DNA of 64,000 nt, from contig JBBHKE010000893.1 in assembly GCA_037447655.1 (NCBI GenBank), positions 187,189-251,188 on the forward strand, given 5' to 3'. Both the position numbers and the translations under genes were made by a program. This document shows, one piece after another, positions 21,710-32,459 of this stretch. This DNA comes from Zygnema cylindricum (Eukaryota; Streptophyta; Zygnematophyceae; Zygnematales; Zygnemataceae). The stretch's first letter is position 1; each line of letters starts with the position of its first letter. The notes under the pieces are model-generated. The model was not told the DNA's origin. It worked only from the letters and a program-made list of their open reading frames with translations, and did not search any database.

Positions 21710-23857
21710 ATGAGTGAGTCAGACGGAGAAAAGAGTGGAGATGGGGGACAACTGGTTGTTGTTCCTGGCAGTGTAGAAAAAACTGGTAGGCAGTTTCTGG
21801 AAGAGTTAGAGGAGGAATTCAGGACTTGTAAAAAAGTGGTTCCGGCAGGCGCCAGTTCCCAAGTCTGGCAACACTTTAAGGTTCTCCAAAATGGGCGACA
21901 TCCCGACAAAGCTTTTTGCAACCATTGCAATACTGTGGTCGCAAGAGGCAAATCCAGTAGTCCCACCAATCTAGTAATGCATCTCAGACGTCACCATCTC
22001 GAACTTTACGAAGAAACCGTACTTAAAAAGATGCAAACAACCGATGGTCCCATGGAGGAATACGTCGCAAAGGAGCCTACTTCCACGTTTAAGGACAAAT
22101 ATGCAAAGTGGCTTGTTGACGATTTACAGCCTTTGAGTGTTGGAGAAAGCGATGATTTTAAGGACATGGTTCGGTATGCAGGTCCCGGGGCTCGAATACC
22201 GGATCGACACGCCATTGCTAAACGATTGACGGAGATAGAGCAACAAGTGCGTGATAATCTGACTGAGATTGTGAAAGGAGAGAGCATAACTATCACCACG
22301 GAAGCTTGGGCGACAGTTGCGAATGAGCCTTTCTGCTCTATCAATATGAGTTTTGTCAACAGTAAATGGGAACTCGTTACTGCGTCTCTTGATTGCTTTC
22401 CTTTTAGTGAAAGTCACAGTTGTGAAGCCGTTTCTGCGAAAGTGGATGAAGTACTAAAGCGATATAAGATTCCCAAGGAGAGTATTGTCGCATGTATTAC
22501 TGACACATTATCTTCCATGACTCCGGCCTCGAGAAAGGCGGCGCCTGTTATGGATTATGACTGCCATGGATGCCTGGACCATCTCCTTGAGCTGGTTACT
22601 GAAAAGTTTTTCACGAGCTCGGGTGTTTCAGAGTTTTTAAAGGCGACACGTGCCCTCGTTGGTTACTTTAAGAGCTCCAACAAAGCCATGGCGACTTTGA
22701 AGGGATTGGCGACACAGATGGGCATTGCCTGGAGAGAACCTGTTTCAGACGCAGTAAACAAATGGTGGAGCACTTACAAAATGCTCGCGTCTATTCTCCA
22801 CCTCCAGCAGCCTTTGCAAGGGATGATGTCTAGTCTCCCTTCGACTGCCAAACTGACAGAACAGGCGTGGATTGTTATAACTCGTGCTGTCATTTTATTA
22901 AAGCCCTTTACAGTTGCACAGAAGGTTCTGGAGAATGAGCAACATGTGAGTGTGAGTTGGTTGCCTTTTATTCTCAGCGACCTTTTACGAGGGCTGCATA
23001 AAGTGAAGGAAGATTCCCTATCCGAAGAGTCTCCAGACGAGCAAGTTCACAACATGGCAAAGATTTTGTACGACGACTTTGTCAAAAAATTTGGAGATGG
23101 TGAGCTCTCAAGCATGCCAGCAAAGATTGTCATGGCGACTGCTCTTGATCCCCGCACCAAAGGACTGACTCATTTAACACCGGCGCAACAGGAATTAGTG
23201 TGGGATGAGATATCTTCTTACATGATGTCGAGGTTCGATTCTGCGACAGCTGAGGCGGCAGCTGCTCAATTGGATGCTTATGATGCGGCCCAACAAGCGG
23301 CTCATATGGCAGGAATGGCCGCTGCGACAGCTGACAGTAACAACAATGAAGAAGTTGACGATATATTTGCCCTTGTCAATGGTCGAGCCACAATCAATCA
23401 GACGGGAATGCCTCAGATGGCTCTGTCTCTGCCCGACAGTTTTGCGACCATGGTGAGGCAGCATCACCAGGATCAGTTGACACATGAGATTCAAGCTTAT
23501 CGAAGTCGTCCGACATTGGTCCATACGGCAGCCCAACCGGCCAATCCGCTTTTATGGTGGGCACACCACCAGGTTCTCCACCCACTCCTCAGTTCTCTGG
23601 CGCGGATTCTGTTGGCGATACCAGCCACTTCTGGTTCGGAAAAAGTATTTTCTGTCGAAGGACAAGAGGCGATGATCCGAAGAAGCCTTCTCAATGCAGC
23701 GAATTTGGGGCAGTTATTGTTTTTACGGGGTTCGTGGAAGATAACAGAGGCTTTGACACCTTCCAAGTCAACAAAGCGATCTGGGGAGGATGGGGGTGGG
23801 AGTGCTACCAAGAGTGCAAAAAAATCGAGGCAGTCACTTGCAATTGTTGAAGGATAG
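21710..23857 (+). CDS. hAT-family transposase-like protein with BED zinc finger, intact
   Basis: The 715-aa protein comes from one uninterrupted exon. Residues about 52-100 form a BED finger (C70, C73, H91, H95/H96) for DNA binding. The RNase H-like core follows: TITTEAW at 194-200, ESHSCE at 234-239, ITDTLSSM at 263-270 with D265, the KWW.TYKML segment near 351-359, and ATALDPRTKG at 476-485. The C-terminal hAT dimerisation region has NPLLWWAHH, LARILLAIPATSGSEKVFS with E644, and LLFLRGSW. The tail is Lys/Ser-rich and looks like a nuclear signal. Relative to canonical family members, the first catalytic Asp (the TTDxW motif) is Glu198, and SERVFS reads SEKVFS. I find no terminal inverted repeat or 8-bp duplication around the gene. 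It could be a young autonomous element with overlooked ends, or a domesticated transposase acting as a regulator. The stop is TAG. Confidence 0.93.
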   Translation: MSESDGEKSGDGGQLVVVPGSVEKTGRQFLEELEEEFRTCKKVVPAGASSQVWQHFKVLQNGRHPDKAFCNHCNTVVARGKSSSPTNLVMHLRRHHLELYEETVLKKMQTTDGPMEEYVAKEPTSTFKDKYAKWLVDDLQPLSVGESDDFKDMVRYAGPGARIPDRHAIAKRLTEIEQQVRDNLTEIVKGESITITTEAWATVANEPFCSINMSFVNSKWELVTASLDCFPFSESHSCEAVSAKVDEVLKRYKIPKESIVACITDTLSSMTPASRKAAPVMDYDCHGCLDHLLELVTEKFFTSSGVSEFLKATRALVGYFKSSNKAMATLKGLATQMGIAWREPVSDAVNKWWSTYKMLASILHLQQPLQGMMSSLPSTAKLTEQAWIVITRAVILLKPFTVAQKVLENEQHVSVSWLPFILSDLLRGLHKVKEDSLSEESPDEQVHNMAKILYDDFVKKFGDGELSSMPAKIVMATALDPRTKGLTHLTPAQQELVWDEISSYMMSRFDSATAEAAAAQLDAYDAAQQAAHMAGMAAATADSNNNEEVDDIFALVNGRATINQTGMPQMALSLPDSFATMVRQHHQDQLTHEIQAYRSRPTLVHTAAQPANPLLWWAHHQVLHPLLSSLARILLAIPATSGSEKVFSVEGQEAMIRRSLLNAANLGQLLFLRGSWKITEALTPSKSTKRSGEDGGGSATKSAKKSRQSLAIVEG

Positions 23858-24179
23858 GAACCATTCAACACAAAATTAGGTTTTGAAAAATTAGGTTTTG
23901 CATGCTTCTGACTTTTAGGTTGATGAGATAGATTAGTAGTAAAGAAGCTGAGCGTTTTACAATGTAAGATATAATGCAGCTGAAAACTTTTTAGGACGCA
24001 AGGTATGATGATGAGGATGCGATGGATGCCATCATTTTGCTCCTGCTCAACCAAAGTCGGTTAGGGTTTGGATACAGTTTGTAATTGAGTCACCTGCCAT
24101 AGGGCAGAGATGCGAATGTGAATGAATGCCGAGAGGATTGCAATATGAACGTGTTGTTTTCACTACTTCCTTTGGCTGT

Positions 24180-24475
24180 GTTGTTCTAATATTGCTTCTC
24201 CTTCTCCTGCTCTCTCTTCTCTTTCCCTGCCTTTCTCTCTGTCACTATGTTTCTCTCTCTCTCCCTCTCCCTTTCTCTCTCCCTCTCTCTGACTCTCTCC
24301 CTCCCTCTCTCTCCTTCTCCTTCTCCATCTCCTCCCTCTCTCCCCCTCCCCCTCCCTCTCCCCCTCTCCTCCTCACGCTCCCTCTCCCTCTCCGTCTCCG
24401 TCTCCCTCTCCCCCTGCCCCTCACCCTCCCCCTCCCTCTTCCTCTCTCCCTCCTTCTCTCTCTCCTATTACAGTT
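24180..24475. repeat. Pyrimidine tract (CTCTCC/CTTCTC)
   Basis: About 290 bp of C and T on the + strand lie between the transposase-like gene and the next gene. Frames through it encode only Leu/Ser/Pro low-complexity peptides. Confidence 0.92.
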
Positions 24476-25081
24476 CGTTTGGATCTATTCAGAAAGTACT
24501 GCAATGGCCTTTTTGGATGTGTTTTTTGCAAACCTTGTGCACACTTCTAATCTGGTAGAAGTTTCCTACGAGTGAATGTGTGGGTTGACGCAGGTTTTTG
24601 ATCAACTTCTGGATGAAACATATTGAACTTAAGACAACCAGTATTTAGGAGATTTTCACTTGATTAATGATATTATGTGTACTTTTCAACTAACGAGATG
24701 ATCTGTCATAATTCTCTCTGATTAGTTATGATTGCTACAGGAAGAAGCTGTCAACAGAGCTGATGGGATCAGAAATGCAACTTGCGGACCTTTTTGGCTC
24801 TGTTTCTTTTGTTTTCAATAAATTTGATGTCATAGGAATGATTCTCATGATTGTTTTGTTTTTCAATTAGTTTGGTGTCAGGAATGTTTCGGGGATCTTG
24901 TTGACATGGTATTTCCTTAGGAATTATGTTCTGGCCGTTGTCAATGGAAAATTGAAAAGAGTTTTCTAGGAACAAAGGGGACGGTGAAAAGAAAATATAT
25001 TTGCAGGAAAATAAGTCCACTTTTTTTTAGTCTTGGTTGTTCTTGATTATGTGCAGGAAACCTTTAGGTTTACAATAAAGT

Positions 25082-26916
25082 ATGGAAGAGCTCGATCCAA
25101 CCGAGTTGCAGAGGTAAGCCCTTCACAATTTTTAAAAGAAGATCATTGAAAAAAAATATGCCTCATTCTGAGACTTACTGTTTTTAATTTAACCATTGAA
25201 GCTGTTTTTGCTTCACAATTTATGGTTTTCTTTTGCATGTCTGGTGTAATTTTATCAACATGAAATCATAATGACATTGGTTTGTAATCAGTTCTTTTAT
25301 CATAACTAAGCAATTTGCTCCAGAGATGAGTCACAATCATTTTTCTGCAATTACTTTTTTGGTTGGAAAAGTGATTAAAGACAAGGACCGAATATCTTTT
25401 TTTGTTATTGGTGGGCAGGATGGTGATGGAAGAAGCAAAAACTTTGGAGGATGTGAAACAAACGATAAAATCTGAGCTGCATAGACTGAAGGTGAGTATT
25501 TGAAAAGGGAGTGAGGGAGAGTGTGAAAGAGAGAGGGAGTGAAATGCTTCCCTTCTTTCATGGTTTCTAGCAATTTTTGAAAGATGCTTTCAAATTTATC
25601 TATGATATTAATGTCATTTCTTTGAGGACGAAAAATAACTAAATATTACAGATGGATAATGTATCCTCACAACCACACTGTGTTTCACTATTAGCGTTAA
25701 TGAAATTAATTCTGTCCCATTTTTTTATTATTTTTGCACTCTGCATACAAAATGGCGTTATAATTACTCAATTGTTTTTTACTTAACACTGATTCCTTTC
25801 ATAGTTCACAATCCTCCAATACTTCTCGTTTATTACTATGATTACTGGCTTGTAACTCCAGTAATAGAGCTCGTAAAATTGCGCTTATAGTCCCTCTATT
25901 TTTGTCATGTTTGAAATTTGTTCAAGGCAGGTCTCGAATTCCACTGTCGGGTACTTATTCTAGAAAATTCTAAAAGACTATTAACAACCTTCCCGTATTT
26001 ATGATTCGGTTTTTTGAGAGTTTTCAGGTGGAAGAAGACGAGCTTCGTCGTAAGCTTGACAGTAGGACACTTTTGGCGAGAAATATCTTCGAGGATTCAA
26101 ACAAGGCATGCTCTTGTTTTACTTTGTTTCTCTTCAGTTTGTTTATTACATATTAATGTGTGAGTGTATTAATGTTTTTTTTTTTTTTTTTTTTTTTCGG
26201 TTTGGAGTTCATCTTTTAAGGTCACCTTTTAAGAGGAAAACAGGTGAAATCTGTTTCACCTAAGCATGAAAGAGGTCAATGTTGTATGCTTTTCCTTGTA
26301 TTGTAGAAGATTTTATTATAAACTCCTCGATCTGAATCGGACTATGCTCGAATAAGTTCCACCTTTTTTTGTATTTTTTGTATTTTTTTGGATTTCTTAG
26401 GGTTTTTTTTGTTGAAGGATCGGTTATCATTTGTTTTAAGTTGAAGTCCCCAATTTTTAGCGAAGTTCCTTTCTACTTTCTTCTTCATAGATATGTCAAA
26501 GTCCAAAGACATGCAAACTGTTTGCCTGTTCTCGATTTTATTCTTTTGCCGTGGCTATTCTTTCTTGCAATTTTTCCTTCCTTCATTTCAAAAGTTGTCA
26601 CTTCGAAAAGCAATTTTCAGATTGTTTCACTGAGGCGTGTATTTGAATACAGTTATATCCACAAGTGTTTTTATTTTTCAAGTTTTCCAAAAGGTTCATA
26701 ACCTAGTATGTTATCTAGCAACTGGTAGAGATTGTCCTTGGCTGTTTCTTTCTCTATCACACGTCTCATTTTTATTCCTTTTCTAATCTGAATCTTTTTT
26801 TTTTTGACTTGTCGCAGGAAGTACCTGTGAATAATATGGTGGAAGGGAACTTGACAGATTTTGCAGATGAATTAGAGACCACATTAGAAGAAGTTAACAA
26901 GGAGAAAGACAAATGA
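25082..26916 (+). CDS. Small coiled-coil protein, possibly SNAPC5-like
   Basis: I assemble four exons: 25082-25113, 25419-25491, 26028-26105 and 26818-26916, all in phase, giving 93 residues and a TGA stop. The ATG is preceded in frame by TAA. The third intron starts GC (AAG then GCATGC) in place of GT; the other introns are GT-AG. The protein is acidic and helical with heptad-like leucines (KSELHRLKVEEDELRRKL at about 28-45). This segment, at the same relative position, resembles the conserved part of SNAPC5, a small subunit of the snRNA-activating complex at U-snRNA promoters, including the RLKVEE core. Coiled coils give false matches, so the name is tentative although the gene looks real. 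AATAAA lies about 90 bp after the stop (27008). Upstream untranslated exons are possible but not shown. Confidence 0.62.
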
Positions 26917-26919
26917 TGA

Positions 26920-28880
26920 GTGTCATTATACCATTTTTTAACCGCAAATTTTGTGATTGTCTACACTGTTATTTAAAAATCGCCATCTATGGGAAAAGAA
27001 AAGTGAAAATAAAGAATCTTGACTCTCTTTTTCCATATGTAGGAATTTTCATGTATAGTGAATGCAGATCTCACCATACTTTAGAAACAGTGATGGACAT
27101 AGACATGGAGCTCCTATTGTTATGGACATAGACAGTTAGTTGTACATGTTAGTAAGATGAAGTCTGGACCGTTCAAAGCTGATTCTTGTGAAACATTTCT
27201 TTGCAGCAGGGAAGATTAAAACCTTATAAGGTAAATCAATGTTTATAACCTGTTTCCCTCATTTTGATTCACGAAGGCACATTTAGACATTCAAAGACAA
27301 CACTTCACTGCCCGAACAAACACCCAGTAATGGGTAAACCAACAGGGGTGAGAAAGGAACAACAAACTCACAACCAACATCAAAGAAACGCACCAGAAAC
27401 CAACCCATCCCAAACATGACTAAAAAAATTCTCTCTTGGCGGAGCCTTTCAAATCACCCAAACACGGCAGAGCACTCTGAGGGAGATCCTTAAAACTGTC
27501 GACAATCCATAACTGCGATCGCGAATTGGAGGGTAGAAGCTTGCACACACTCTAAAGCCACAGATAAACATTGACAGAAAAAAGACTCAAGAGGACGGAA
27601 AAGAGAGTGCCACCAGTGCTCCTCCCGAAAAACATCGAGCAAGTACAGAGGAAATCATCCAAGGCAACACTAAAAGAAAATCAAAGATATCGATCTCCAT
27701 GGAAAAATCTTCCGTAATACTGTGGCACACATGTCACGTTCTTTCCTAGCGCACTCGTGGGACTCCAACACGCTGCGCCCCTGACTCGCGGCTGAAATAG
27801 AGGCAAGATGCCAAAACAATGTCGCCAAAAATATGACCGGCACCATCGAGAAAAACAGAATGAATTTGCTGCAAAAGTGAAATCTCACATTGAACAGTAC
27901 ATTTAAGTGCAGAGTGTTGTGGCCTCTTTAATTTTTCTCCTTATAAGAGTGTTATTAACATTATATCGTGATTTTCTGCCAGAAAAAGTAGCGACCAAAT
28001 GAATGATATACACCAATAGAGGTGGGCGGTCCACCTTTTTATTTTATGCTATATATTGGTCAAGTAAGATGCGTAAGCATAAAATACATAACGAATAAGA
28101 TAGAAAAGATACACAGCAGCAATTGCACTGAAAGATGGCCTCTAAACAAGACCAGTTTTTCGTATTGGCTTCAGCTCAGGGAAGAAGCGCGCCAAACGTC
28201 CACTGACAAATAAATTCGGTTTAGTAATGCAATAATGCACATAGTTTGATAAACATTTTTTGTTTGTCTAAACTAAGTTTCTTGTGTAAGCCATTCTTCA
28301 TTTGATAATCGTTTTGATTCTTTTCCTGAAGCTCTATCAATACAAAAAAATCCAATGGGAATACCATAGAAAAGCGAGCTCCTTACATAAAATCAGGCAC
28401 TTTGCACCTTCCAGAATTTTCAAAGACATACCTTATTTGTTACGACCACCTTTCCTCTCACCTTGACTTCCTGTTCTCTTACTTCCTCCTCCCTTGAGTC
28501 AAGCGCTTGGCTCGAAGGTGTGTCCAATTAACCGATCTGGTCTATACATAATCTCAATGAAGAGAGCCTGACAGATCCCGAAGGTGATATATAAAAAAAA
28601 AAAAACCTATAAAGTATACAAAAACTGGCAATCTAAAGACAAAATAATCTAAAAGTAAAACAATTTGTTAGGGTTACGCATCCGCGAAAAAAGCCTTTTT
28701 AAGGCAAGCCTTTGAGTCAACCTTTGAAGGCGAACCTTTTCCACTACTTAGAAAATTATTAGTAAGGAATGTCATACAACCAACTCACTTGCTAAGATGT
28801 AGAGACATCTTTGATGTCCAAACATAAAGAATCCTACTCATCAAATAACTGAGTTAAGGTTCATATAAGTACAAAGTTAA
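26920..28880. other. Intergenic stretch with one compositionally distinct block
   Basis: 27290-27900 is richer in A and C and lacks the T runs of its surroundings. It may be a decayed retroelement read on the - strand, but no domain is secure. 27940-28035 holds a MITE fragment with GTGTTATTAACATTA, GCCAGAAAAAGTAGCGACC and GAGGTGGGCGG. The rest shows nothing I can name. Confidence 0.4.
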
Positions 28881-28885
28881 ACAGT

Positions 28886-31683
28886 TTATACGCCAAGAAG
28901 ACCTCGTATTGAATCGATGGTTCCCCAAATCCCAAAGATTGCACCAAAAACAATAAGGCACCAATCTACAAATAATTCAGTCCTTCCTATGTCTTCTCCC
29001 ATAGCTCGTAAATGGAGAAGTCCAGGAATAATGAAGGCCAGTAAAGAACAAACACTACTCCCGATAACCGACAGGAAAGTACTAAATTGTGGTATTGAAG
29101 CTGCTAGATACGCTACAAACAAGACGATAACGGCCCGTGAAGCCGAAAAAAACGCTAATTGTTTCTCCTCCCCGTGGATCCCAATTCGGGCATAAAACCA
29201 GTTTGAAAGAGAAATTCGGCGTTCAAATATCTCATACACTGGGTGCATCATTACCGGAAATGTGAAAAATAGAGCGATGCAAATACCGATTTTAACAGAA
29301 TGCGTTACAATTCCTTGTGGAAGATTGAGTGTGATAATGTCTCGTGTTTCCTCACCAAAAGCTAAAAAACCCATACAACCAAAAAGCGCATATATAGCGA
29401 CAATAATTGCAAGGGCCAAAGCCAAAGTTGGTCCAAATTTCATCTTGTCCTTCATTGAGAGCTCAAGCGGTAACGTCATCCCCACTCCTTCAAAGGCATA
29501 AACAGCAATACCAAGGAAGAAGGGAATACTCGAGGCTGATGTGAACGCAGATGCCCCTTGAAAATCTTGCATTTCCTTCACGTCATAAAATAAAATCATA
29601 GCAAGAGCGGCTATTTTCACCACGTCTGCAAACAGACTGGTATGGTGCAAAGAATCGAACAGGTTAAAACAGGAAATAACAAGACGATTATTAAAGCATT
29701 TGTAACAAGCTGAATCTTTAATTAGAGTGATACACGAAAGAGACAGCAAATGCAATTCCTTTTGAATAGGAAGTACTAGCAAGAAGCATTAGTGAATTAA
29801 CTAACCACACAACCAAGCAATGATCATATCATTGTTGTTGAAACTACTCTAAGGCTGTAGTTAATAAAACCAAGAGTAAGCAAGAAAGCGTTGATAAAAT
29901 ATGGACCATGGAGAAAGATAGTCACCTGAAAGGCGCCATGTAAGTGAGTGAACGAAGCCATGAAAGCACCATTTCCGCCGGAGCTGCAAGCAGTATTTCT
30001 CATATTTTTATTAAAATAACACCTCGATTCATGGTAATCAGAATGAATTGAGCTTAGGTATTATGCAATGTGACTGACAGTGAGGTCAGGGGTACATTTG
30101 AGGAAGATGGGATTGTGTATAATACCAACTTGTTACAAAAGTAAAATACAAAATTAGACCATTTAAAATGCAAGCTGAGAGATCTTCCTAGTCCATTTCT
30201 TAAAATGGCAGAGTTAACAGGATGGCGTGGATACGATAAGGAAAAACTCAAGAAAACACACACAGAAAGTTACATTAATGCAAACTAGCCTAGCAAATGG
30301 TAAAAACCTACCAACACAGGCGATAATGAAGCCTTTCTTCGAAGAGTTTCCAGAAAATATGCTTGAAACATTTTCCCCAATAAAGATAAGATACGCAACA
30401 CAGAACCCTCCCTGTGATAGCACAAGGAGTACATCTATGAGTGCATGAGCAGAACTTCCGTACAGCTGGAGCCCCAGATCACCAAATGTAGCAATGGGAA
30501 GACAATCCGGGCTTTCTTCCATTTTCCGGCGGCTGAATACAAGCAACATCATTCCCCTGGTACAGAGAAAGGAAAGTGCTCTTATAAAAACGTGTTTCAT
30601 AATAGAAGTGCATCACATTTCATATAAATTAGAAATGGAAAGCTCTTACAACATAGCGTTGCAATCTTGTAAGCGAACGACCAGTAGGAAGCATTTATTT
30701 ACTAATACAGTCAAGATAGCTGCCCATCGCTATTAGAGTTCATCACAATAATCCAAATGAGTGTCTTTTTTATTAAAATCATAAAATGCGTGTTAATAAC
30801 ACTTTTTACTTAAGTGGCCAATTTAGTGGCAAAACAAAATTAAGTGTTAACACCATTAATTCACTGACTCTAATAGCGATGGGCGGAGTAGTAGGGCGTA
30901 TTACTGGAGACCAGAAAGCCACCTGCTTAGGTCCATTTAAAGAATTTTCAAAAATCGATTTTTCATACAGGGAATGGATACTATTGCAAGTTAGGGCATA
31001 TTACAACTTAGAGCACAAACATAAATGAAGTCGTCCTCAAAGAAATTAAGGAATTGGCGATGCTGAAAAAAAAGTGTGCAAATGAAGTAATATAGAGCGC
31101 AAAAGATCTTCAGACCAGGAACAAAATCTCCATTACCTAATTTTCTTTGACATTAAACCAAAGGAAACCATAGCTAAAGTACATATTGATGACATTGAGA
31201 TTATTGAGCGAAGAGGCACACTCACCAATAGCTGAGAATAGCCGCCACAGCGAGAAGGATGAGCCCAGATAACCACCCAGTTTTTGCGAAAGCATAAGGC
31301 AATCCAAGCACTCCAGCCTGCGGGTTGAACCAATACCAAAATGAACAAATTACGCTTGATCCTCTTTCTTTTACACCCAAAAAGAACCGAACAAGTAACA
31401 GAAGGACATGTTTTGAAAAAAAACTGCATACTTTATAAGCAATTTTTGAGCCTTGCAGACGTTCGCACTTTCTCTCTACAACAAAATCCCAAAGCTAACT
31501 TCGGAGACTTGAAAAAGAATCAGCATAACTCTTAGTGCATCAAAACGATTCCAGAATTTAGCTTACTCCGATGATGGCGATGACAATGTTTGCAAAAATA
31601 TAGAGCGGAGAAGACAAGGGATGCTCCAATTCTTTTATCACCATCAACGGATCTCTTGACTCATCTGCTGAACCGCCTTCCAT
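28886..31683 (-). CDS. Vacuolar amino acid transporter, AVT3-like (Aa_trans/AAAP family)
   Basis: This is a membrane permease that moves neutral amino acids, by homology to plant and yeast AVT3 across the vacuolar membrane. The five exons in transcript order are 31683-31567, 31317-31226, 30556-30312, 29983-29926 and 29636-28886. Every junction keeps phase and gives 420 residues. The start is MEGGSADESRDPL; the first membrane segment holds the family signature IIGAGVLGLPYAF. Later landmarks are MVLSWLRSLTYMAPFSLFADVV across exons 4 and 5, YAFEGVGMTLPLE, and FPVMMHPVYEIFERR. About ten hydrophobic segments are visible. The cytosolic N-terminus is short, as in AVT3 rather than AVT1. A TA-flanked MITE sits in the second intron. 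The gene is head-to-head with DDI1, 776 bp between start codons. Confidence 0.92.
30719..30888. mobile_element. TA-flanked MITE, CCCATCGCTATTA type, in transporter intron
   Basis: The 170-bp element starts GCTGCCCATCGCTATTAGAG and ends CTCTAATAGCGATGGGCGGAG. It is flanked by TA at 30717-30718 and 30889-30890. The termini are about 20 bp and nearly identical. The interior has GTGTTAATAACAC, as in other members. Confidence 0.85.
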
Positions 31684-32459
31684 GTTTGCTTACAAATCCT
31701 AAAGCAAGGAGAAACTCAATAAGTACTGGTCCTGAAAGGAATCAAACTTACGGGCAAGATAAACTACTGCAGTACTGGCAGGTTGCCCATTATTTGGTAG
31801 AATTACGCAAGAAAAGGAGAGACAGTTGAGATGTGAAAGTCAACTTGCTTTTGCATAATGGATATTCCGCGATAAAATTTGTGTGATGATGATGACGATG
31901 AGCAAAACTTCAAAACTGATAAGAAAAGTCAATTGCAGTTCCAAAGGTTGCGTAGAAAAGAAACGTCCTTAAGAAATTGACTTGGAAACTTCATTTGGAA
32001 GTTGAAACTACTACGGTACAGTAGCTCCTAGAATCCTACCAGTCAACCTTCGGAAATTACCGTCTCACAAACTTGACAGGCGCCTAATCTTCGTGAATAT
32101 ACCTTATGTATAACTATTTATTATAATATATATCAGTTTAGAATACATATCCAAAAAAATTTCCAACTATCCTGATAAACCGTGGTATTTGGAGCTTTAT
32201 TGCCTTGCCTGCCTTTGCCTTTTGTTTTTTCAACAGTTTACACTATTTACGAGTTTATCATTTTTGTTTGTTACTTGGCGTATTGAACACAGTTGACATA
32301 GGTTGTCACACTGAACTTGAAAGTAGCTAATATTACACGGTACCCTTAATAAAGCCGTGGGTCTGTCAAGACTACAACGTTCCTGTTATTGGTTCAATCG
32401 TAAAATTAGTGCATTTTTTTTCTGCTGTTAATCCAGCTGTATTTTTATTTTTTTCAATC
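31684..32459. promoter_or_regulatory. Shared divergent promoter region between transporter and DDI1 genes
   Basis: The 776 bp separate the two start codons. No gene or mobile element end is seen here. The sequence is AT-rich around 32100-32160 and holds a run of TATTTATTATAATATATAT near 32110. Its role as a bidirectional promoter is inferred from layout. Confidence 0.45.

Noticed and set aside
20600-24150. Search for hAT ends around the 715-codon transposase-like gene
   Set aside because: Candidate CAGGG or CAGAG starts (for example near 20830 and 24103) have no inverted partner or 8-bp duplication, so no element boundary is called.
27270-27900. Possible retroelement or gene on the - strand (frame 27670-27888)
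   Set aside because: Composition is distinct, but I cannot identify a motif; too weak for a named feature.
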